From contig CM061226.1 in NCBI GenBank assembly GCA_030844895.1, positions 42,788,238 through 42,852,237 of the forward strand: a DNA stretch of 64,000 nt, in the 5' to 3' direction. The stretch is from Ambrosia x helenae. Its lineage: Eukaryota > Streptophyta > Magnoliopsida > Asterales > Asteraceae. The notes beneath the pieces are model-generated. The model was not told where the DNA came from. It made no database searches and worked only from the letters and a program-made list of their open reading frames with translations. Positions 58,321 through 64,000 of this stretch are shown one piece after another. How positions within the stretch are numbered: the first letter of the stretch is position 1; each line of letters opens with the position of its first letter. The position numbers and the translations under genes are program-made.

Positions 58321-58650
58321 TTATAATTTCTTCCGACGTTGCTTCCTTTTCTTACCGATGGAAATAATGTTATCAGTAATAGCCTTCATCTTCGTCGAAA
58401 TATCGTCATTAACTTCTATTTGATCTGCCAGGTAGTGTAAAGCCATGTTTCGTTCACTTGATTCTGGAATTTCAACCATATCATACATGGTTTTGCCGTT
58501 TTTCCTTAGATCCGTAACCGCTAGAGATGTAAGCATTCCACATGAGTTTCTTATTGTTTGTTCTTCAAAAGCTTCTTTTTTGAAAGCCTTAATCAGAAGT
58601 TGATCAACTGTTTGTTGGAGACTGCTTTGGTAATTTTGGGAGGATGACAT
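58321..58650 (-). CDS. Hypothetical 109-residue basic protein
   Basis: An intact minus-strand ORF from ATG 58650 to the stop at 58321, not matching any family I recognise. It starts with a Ser/Gln-rich stretch (MSSSQNYQSSLQQ), has a predicted helical, charged middle (LLIKAFKKEAFEEQTIRNSC, MALHYLADQIE), and ends with a strongly basic tail GKKRKQRRKKL that could be a nuclear localisation signal. A (TA)n run at about 58722-58744 lies 70-95 bp upstream and could act as a TATA region. There is no intron signal, signal peptide or membrane segment. It may be a small orphan gene or a fragment of a larger unknown one. Confidence 0.45.
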   Translation of the reverse strand: MSSSQNYQSSLQQTVDQLLIKAFKKEAFEEQTIRNSCGMLTSLAVTDLRKNGKTMYDMVEIPESSERNMALHYLADQIEVNDDISTKMKAITDNIISIGKKRKQRRKKL

Positions 58651-58903
58651 GTTTTGGTATTATGTAATATAAGTTTTTGATTATTGTAAGGTGAGATGTA
58701 CATTGTAATACAGTGTTTTGTATATATATATATATATATATATATGGGTGAATAGAAAATAAATTTAAGCACGCTGTGGTACACATGTTTTACACCTTAT
58801 GCAATGATGTTTAAGTTTCAACTCTTTAGATTTGACATTTTGCATTTGTAAAGATACGTTTTCACCTACCGCATTTATAGCCTTCAGTTTCCGTAATTAA
58901 TAC
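58651..58903. other. Flank with (TA)n, upstream of the hypothetical gene and element 4
   Basis: Holds the possible promoter of the 109-residue ORF and ordinary AT-rich DNA. The five bases before the LTR are AATAC; these would be the TSD of element 4 if the far end matches. Confidence 0.5.
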
Positions 58904-59290
58904 TGTGACACCCGGCAAATTCTGGTTATCAACGCTGTCTAGATGAAAGTCTACCTTAGCGAGTCACGCGTATATTATACTTAACTGGGTTAGTCGAGTC
59001 GTGTTACGGTTCGGGAACTGTTAGTTTAGTATAGAGGATCATTGGATGTCAGTCTAGAGGCTCATTAGATGTCAGTCCTTAACCAAGTGTACAAGGGGTG
59101 ACGATTCGTAGAATCGTCAGAACATAGGGAACATACAAGTCTCGAGTCCCGGGAATTGGTGATCGAGTGTGAATGTGTTTGTTTGCAAATATTATGTGTT
59201 TACAATCATTATGTGACTTGTCGGTATGTGAAAAGGTGTTAACATATGTTAAAACGGAGTTTAACGCGCCAACTGTGCTGAACCAGACCC

Positions 59291-59457
59291 TATAGGCGAA
59301 TAGGATCTGTATTCGCCTATAGGGAGGGGCGAGTAGGGTTCAATAGGGGCGAATAGGCCCTAATCGCTTATATTAGGGGCGATTAGGAGCCCTATTCGCC
59401 TGATGCTGCTGCGTAATCGCCTATAACGTGCTGGACGACTAAAAACGCCTATAAATA
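59291..59457 (+). promoter_or_regulatory. LTR promoter of element 4: AGGCGAATAGG array plus TATAAATA
   Basis: Eight words of the type AGGCGAATAGG or CCTATTCGCC, in both orientations, occupy 59291-59425. TATAAATA follows at 59450-59457. The spacing from the LTR start (about 380-550 bp) equals that of the GGTCGAA array in element 2. Confidence 0.6.
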
Positions 59458-60069
59458 CAATACTTGACCTCCTAAACTTCATTATAACAACCCTAGTCGT
59501 CCCACAACTCGTCCCAACACACACACAACCTCTGGAACACGATTTTGGATCAAAACACAAGATTTCAAGCCTATTACATCAATCTATCATAAATCTAAGG
59601 TGTGGTTTTCATTCATGCAATCTTTAATAACGTTTTTATTAAATCCCTAATGGTCCAGACCTATTTATAAACGTATGTGTCTTCTGAAATTCGTTGATAA
59701 TCGTTGTTAATTGGATTCTAACTATTATGCATGTTGTATGTGTGTTTATGATTAAAAGATAGGGATTTTATGATTCAAGAAGGATTGTTAGCATGATATT
59801 AAGGTAGTTACAGATTGATAATGATAGCATGTTGATGAAATCTGAGTAATTGTTCATTAGGGTTACGGTTATGCATGTTAATGTGATGTTTCGTGCTATG
59901 CGTATTGTGTTTGGGTTACATGGTTGCATGCAGGGCTGATAGAACGAGGTTAAACGAAGGATTTTGATTGAAATATGTTTGGTATGGTTGTTTGATTGAT
60001 GTTTGATGTTTACACACGTTCTGGATCTGATTTGGAGTGTTAAACGCGCGAAAAACTGGAACAGCTGGG

Positions 60070-60370
60070 CTAAAGGCGAATAGGGATCCTATTCGCCTAT
60101 GCTATAGGCGAATAGGAGGCTATTCACCTGAAATGGAGTCCTATTCGCCTATAGTATAGGCGAGTAGGGGCCTATTTGCCTTTACTTCATGCATTTACGA
60201 TCCTAAATGCTAGTTAAGCCCTGAATTGCATGCCTTACGACGTAATCGCCTATAAACTCCTAATTTGTATACCATATAACCCTAATCGCCTATAGTATAG
60301 GCGATTAGCATTCCTAAATGCCTGTTGACCCACGTAATCACTAGTTGACTTTTCCTAATCGCCTGTACTG
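60070..60370 (+). repeat. Downstream AGGCGAATAGG/CCTATTCGCC array of element 4
   Basis: About eleven further copies, some with one change (GGCGATTAG, ATTCACC). Neighbouring words are arranged as inverted pairs, for example CCTATTCGCCTATAGTATAG then GCGAGTAGG. It lies about 620-910 bp downstream of the TATA box, so it is probably transcribed and able to fold. Confidence 0.75.
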
Positions 60371-61516
60371 CTGCTGTAAGTATATTTTGACATTCCGAGA
60401 CCCGATTTGACACCTAGGAACATGCTAGGAACCCCGTAACATACCTAATAACTTGGTAACATGTGTTCGGACTTATTTATGTGATACTTGAACTACGTGC
60501 TATAACTTGTTGGACTTTAACGTATGTTAAGTGTGATTGCATGATTGTATGTTTGTGAGTGCAAGTATAACACGGGGAGTCTCGGGTCACCAATGGGATG
60601 TCGAGTCTTGTACATTGGGTTAATTTAACAGTCACGGTGTTTTCAAACGAACTTGGTTATGGTCTGGACATCTAGGGACTAACTAACCTACGGGTTATTA
60701 GTCTAAGTACTTGTAACTGTCATATGTTAGGTCGCCGCTTTACGGGGCTAGCATAGCTTGCTGATATTATTCGTATTTCGAAGTAACACAACCTAAGGTG
60801 AGTTTACGGCCCCTCTTTTAACTGGTTTCACTTTTTGGGGGAGAAAACATGTGTTAAACTTATGTTTTGGTAACAACTGTCATACTATGGGTTTCTATGG
60901 TTTACTATACGATCTTTGGAAGTCCCGGGGGAAACCATGAATGTGCGGGTTAGCACAACGGGGAAATGTGAATAGATCTATTGGGAGTGACCAACCCCGC
61001 TCGTCGGCTTGGAGGGTCGGCGAGTGCATATTGTCTCAAACAGGAACAGGTTTACTATTCGGGCACGACATCTGGTTTGCGAGTTAGTAATGGTTTTCCA
61101 ATCGTAGAAGTAACAAAACGTACGCCTAGCTAGCGTACTTTGGTTTGCAAATTGATATAGTATGGACAGGTTGAACTTGATACTTTGATTACAAAACCTG
61201 TAAACTCACCAGCATTTTTGTGCTGACGTAAACTCTTACATGTTTTCTCAGGTCGCTAAGGTAGCACTATGGAACTAGGGCGCACGCGTCTGCACGGCGT
61301 CTAGTTAGGATTGCATGGTTTTCAAACATGGAATAATTTGGTTTACTTTTGGATTATATTTTGAGAATAAGCTTCCGCTGTAATTGGAGATTTAAACTAT
61401 GTTTTTGAAATTGCATATGTTCATTTAGACTTGTTTATTGTGATCGTTGACTTGGATCCTGGTTTGTCATGCGCCTCGCGGTAAAACTCCGCAAGTGGAT
61501 TTTGAGGGTGTGACAG

Positions 61517-61534
61517 ATTGGTATCAGAGCCAAT
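61517..61534 (+). other. Primer binding site of element 4
   Basis: TGGTATCAGAGCCAATGG, identical to that of element 2, three bases after the LTR. Confidence 0.9.
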
Positions 61535-62072
61535 GGTTATAGTGAACTAGGACTGCATGTAGAGTCTAGTCTATAGCTGAGTCGCACACACTAGACGATC
61601 ACATAGTACTAAACATTATGGTGGATTACGTACGGGCTTGTCGGGGTGTCTCTAAATCATCTGACCTTCCTATGTTACATCATCCGTTCTATCTTATGTC
61701 GGGTTACTTGCCTTCTAGGCAGTGTGGTATATTGGGGTAAATCGTGTACTCTTGAGATTTGTCCAAGGCTCGGACATCTCCCTTTCATACTCCAATAGAA
61801 ACACTTGCCATAAACTACCGTAGCATTATGGTGTATAGCTAAGAGTCTATGTTCGTTGATTTGAACTTTGAACTAGGAGAACACTTGGAGGACCATGTAG
61901 AGCGGTTTATCATTTTGGGTGCACACAAAATCATAAACCGAAATGCATGAAAGCCCTAGTGAGCTCTGGGTTTGAATGGATAGTCCTGAGTTGGATCTAG
62001 CTTTGATCTTGTGAACGCTAGTGGTTATCATTAGCTGTGAAACTAAATTTTCTCGTTCTTTCTGTCAGAATC
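61535..62072 (+). other. Untranslated leader of element 4
   Basis: About 540 bp without a credible ORF. The length matches the leader of element 2 (about 500 bp). It ends TCAGAATC just before the gag ATG. Confidence 0.7.
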
Positions 62073-62226
62073 ATGTCTGGAGTACGAGGAGGACGTGGAG
62101 GTGGCCGCAATGGTGGGCGTGGTGGTGGTCGCGGTGGTGGTGGTGGTCGTGGAGGTGTAAACCTAACACAAGAAGATCTAAACAACTTACTGCAAGCTGC
62201 CTTTCAGTTAGGGCACAATGGTGGTG
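62073..62226 (+). CDS. Gag exon 1 of element 4: Gly/Arg-rich N-terminus
   Basis: ATG 62073 opens 51 codons plus one base. It reads MSGVRGGRGGGRNGGRGGGR and more GGGR repeats, then VNLTQEDLNNLLQAAFQLG and a Gly-rich end at the donor GTAAGT. It has no stop, unlike the same exon in element 2. The RGG-like tract suggests RNA binding, and the TQxxLNNLLQ helix is conserved in both elements. This start is preferred because both elements have the same ATG context and exon structure. Confidence 0.75.
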
Positions 62227-62305
62227 GTAAGTTGACTTATTCACTTTTGCCTCATTAGTGAACCTTATTTACATCCTTCGTGGTTTCTCATGCGTTTCAT
62301 TTCAG
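62227..62305 (+). other. Predicted gag intron (79 bp, phase 1)
   Basis: Donor GTAAGTTGAC and acceptor TTTCATTTCAG. It contains a TAG (62257 region) that would stop the unspliced frame, so splicing would be needed to link exon 1 with capsid. Position and phase match the intron in element 2. Confidence 0.75.
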
Positions 62306-63190
62306 GTGGTCCTGTTAACCCACCCCACCCATGTGTACCTACAAGATGTTTCGAGACTGTAAGCCCCAGGAATTCTCTGGCACTGAGGGTGCGGTGAGCT
62401 TGCTCAGGTGGCTGGAAAAGGTGGAGTCAGTGTTTCTGATGTGTAACTGTCTCCCAGAGGATCGAGTCAAGTACGCTGCTGCGTTATTCCAGGATGTTGC
62501 TTTGACCTGGTGGAATAACATCACCCAGAATATGGGTATAGGAGAGGCTTATGTTATGCCTTGGGAAAATTTTGTTCAACTACTGAAGCGAGAGTACTGT
62601 CCAAGGGAAGAAGTTCAGAAGCTAGAGCACGAGGTGTGGAACCTCAAGATGACTGGGTCAGAGATTGAAAAGTATACGGTAAGGCGTAATGAGTTGGCAG
62701 TGCTGTGTCCTGATCTGCTTGTGCCAGAATACAGGAGGATTGAACACTATATCTCGGGGCTAGTACCAGAGATCGCAGGATTGGTGGCTGCGGGGAATCT
62801 TCCTACATACTCAGAGGTGGTCCGATCAGCTCACAGGATGACAAACTTGAAGGTGAATGAGGGTATCTTGCCTGCTAAGGGTTCGACTGTCAAGGCCCCG
62901 GAGAATAACAAGCGTAAATGGGATAATGAGGGGAAAGGATCTGTGCCAGCACAACAGGGTAAGAGATTCGATAGCGGGGGTTCTTCTTCTTCTGGTAACA
63001 AACAGGGTGGTTATGCGGGGAAATTACCTAAGTGCAACAAATGTGGGCGTCATCATCAGGGGGACTGCGACCGTAATCGTTGCCATCGCTGTCAGCGACT
63101 TGGTCATTTTGCCAAAGACTGTCGGGCGACACTTCCATCGACCCAGGCCCCAACTACTAACTCGGCTCCTACTGCTCAAGGAAATACGGG
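62306..63190 (+). pseudogene. Gag exon 2 of element 4 (capsid and first zinc knuckles)
   Basis: After the acceptor the frame reads GGPVNPP, then needs a one-base shift near 62325 to enter the capsid (MCTYKMFRDCKPQEFSGTEG at 62331). Capsid continues through WLEKVESVFLMCNC, YCPREEVQKLEHEV and PEYRRIEHYISG. A Ser/Gly linker and CNKCGRHHQGDCDRNRCHRC, GHFAKDC form the first knuckles. The frame is lost again near 63188. Gag packages the RNA. Two single-base breaks make this copy non-functional unless they are sequencing errors. Confidence 0.85.
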
Positions 63191-64000
63191 AAACAGGGTT
63201 GCTACAACTGTGGGGAGGCTGGGCATTACAAGAAGGAGTGCCTGAAACTGAAGCAGAGCGGGGATGTGAGAAACGGTAACGGGAACAACGGGGGCGGTGG
63301 CAGGAATGCACGTGCCTTCGTCATTGGAGCCGCTGAGGCTAGACAGGATCCTGACACAGTTACCGGTACGTTCCTTCTCAATAATCGCTCTGTTAGTGTT
63401 TTATTTGATTCCGGTGCCGATAAAAGTTTTATATCCATGGAAGTTAGTCGACTGCTAGATGTAGTACCCGTACCATTAGAGGCTAAGTATATAATTGAGT
63501 TGGCTGACGGTAAAAAGATTGAAGCTACTTGTATCCTTCGGGAGTGTCAACTAGAGTTGTCGGGTTTGTCGTTCCCCATCGACCTTATGCCGGTACCTTT
63601 GGGTAGTTTTGACGTTGTTGTAGGCATGGATTGGTTGTCTTTGTATCGCGCTGAGATTGTTTGTTACGACAAGATTATTCGGATTCCTCTCCCTGATGGA
63701 GAATTCCTTTCTGTGTACGGTATCAAGGGCAGTGCTCCGCTAAATCTCATCTCCAGCATGAAAGCCCTTAAGTATCTTCGAAAGGGTTATTCGGCCGTTT
63801 TGGCACTTTTATCTGTTTCCTCTACCGATGAGAAGAAGATCGACGATATTCCTGTAGTACGCGAGTTTCCTGATGTATTTCCCGATGATTTATCTGGTCT
63901 TCCTCCCTATCGTCAGGTTGAGTTCGGTATTGATCTTGTACCGGGGGCTGCTCCTATTGCTCGGGCCCCCTACCGTCTTGCACCTCCCGAGATGCAGGAA
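63190..64000 (+). CDS. Gag end, protease and start of RT of element 4 (open to the window edge)
   Basis: An uninterrupted frame of about 270 codons. It starts in the last CCHC knuckle (CYNCGEAGHYKKEC), then a Gly/Asn linker. Protease follows with the canonical VLFDSGADKSF near 63400 and VVGMDWLSLYRAEIV near 63620. It ends in the pre-RT stretch VREFPDVFPDDLSGLPP and RAPYRLAPPEMQE at the edge. No stop is present. It is the only chromovirus protease in this window with an intact catalytic triplet. Confidence 0.88.

Larger units (their letters stand above)
58904..61513 (+). repeat. 5' LTR of element 4 (2610 bp)
   Basis: TGTGACACCCGGC to GAGGGTGTGACA, followed by GAT and the PBS. The last about 90 bases (GTCATGCGCCTCGCGGTAAA...) are nearly the same as in element 2, whereas the middle differs. 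Confidence 0.92.
58904..64000 (+). mobile_element. Ty3/gypsy element 4 (chromovirus, Tekay-like), cut by the right edge
   Basis: 5' LTR, iMet PBS, leader, spliced gag, protease and the start of RT in the plus orientation. It is close to element 2 in coding sequence and LTR ends but has a different promoter repeat. Protease has the canonical DSG. Two single-base frame breaks are in gag; the pol frame is open from about 63190 to the window end. Confidence 0.92.

Noticed and set aside
1..64000. CRISPR arrays, bacterial operons, tRNA or rRNA genes
   Set aside because: The window is eukaryotic. The tRNA-like text is limited to primer binding sites of 17-18 bases, and no cloverleaf or rRNA block was seen.

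Overview
This window is plant nuclear DNA, from a repeat-rich eudicot genome. It holds spliced genes with GT-AG introns, long nested LTR retrotransposons, Helitron ends, MITEs and long AT and GGT microsatellites. The style of the LTR families and promoter repeats suggests Asteraceae, but that is a guess from sequence style and not a species call. About four fifths of the window is transposon DNA. Only one ordinary host gene is recognisable, and it looks broken.

Layout. 1-2475: 5' part of a minus-strand LTR element that runs off the left edge. 2476-3183: unassigned DNA with an LTR-promoter-like block. 3184-15250: a minus-strand LINE split at 3361/13647 by a complete plus-strand Ty3/gypsy element (element 1, 3362-13646, TSD TCCGC). 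15808-about 31700: a degraded Helitron (3' hairpin and CTAG end at 15808, Pif1-like helicase remnant) in AT-rich repeats, interrupted by a minus-strand Ty3/gypsy element (element 2, 19073-29591) with a nearly intact gag-pol. 31700-33450: low-complexity DNA and a 187-bp hAT MITE with a perfect 8-bp TSD. 33439-38767: a seven-coding-exon gene for a DRIP-type RING E3 ubiquitin ligase, carrying a frameshift in the RING and a C-terminal stop, with a foldback MITE in its leader intron. 38964-about 40380: a second Helitron 3' end and its body. 40401-53898: a MULE-like element with long terminal inverted repeats and a 12.2-kb Tat-lineage Ty3/gypsy element nested inside it (40752-52955, TSD GAACC). That Tat element has an internal 2.9-kb duplication and an antisense ORF. 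54510-57782: two complementary halves of an element-2-type LTR in opposite orientations. 58321-58650: a small unknown ORF. 58904-64000: 5' LTR, spliced gag and start of pol of another Ty3/gypsy element (element 4), cut by the right edge.

The most interesting signals are three. First, elements 2 and 4 share a short phase-1 intron (82 and 79 bp) at the same place in gag, separating a glycine/arginine-rich N-terminal exon from the capsid exon. Second, LTRs of this group carry arrays of short palindromic words (GGTCGAA/GGGCGAA in one family, AGGCGAATAGG in the other) directly upstream of a TATAAATA box, and again roughly 0.6-1.0 kb further into the LTR. Third, the Tat element has a duplicated RT-RNase H-integrase block that looks younger than the insertion itself. 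Percent identities below are eye estimates over sampled stretches, not alignments.
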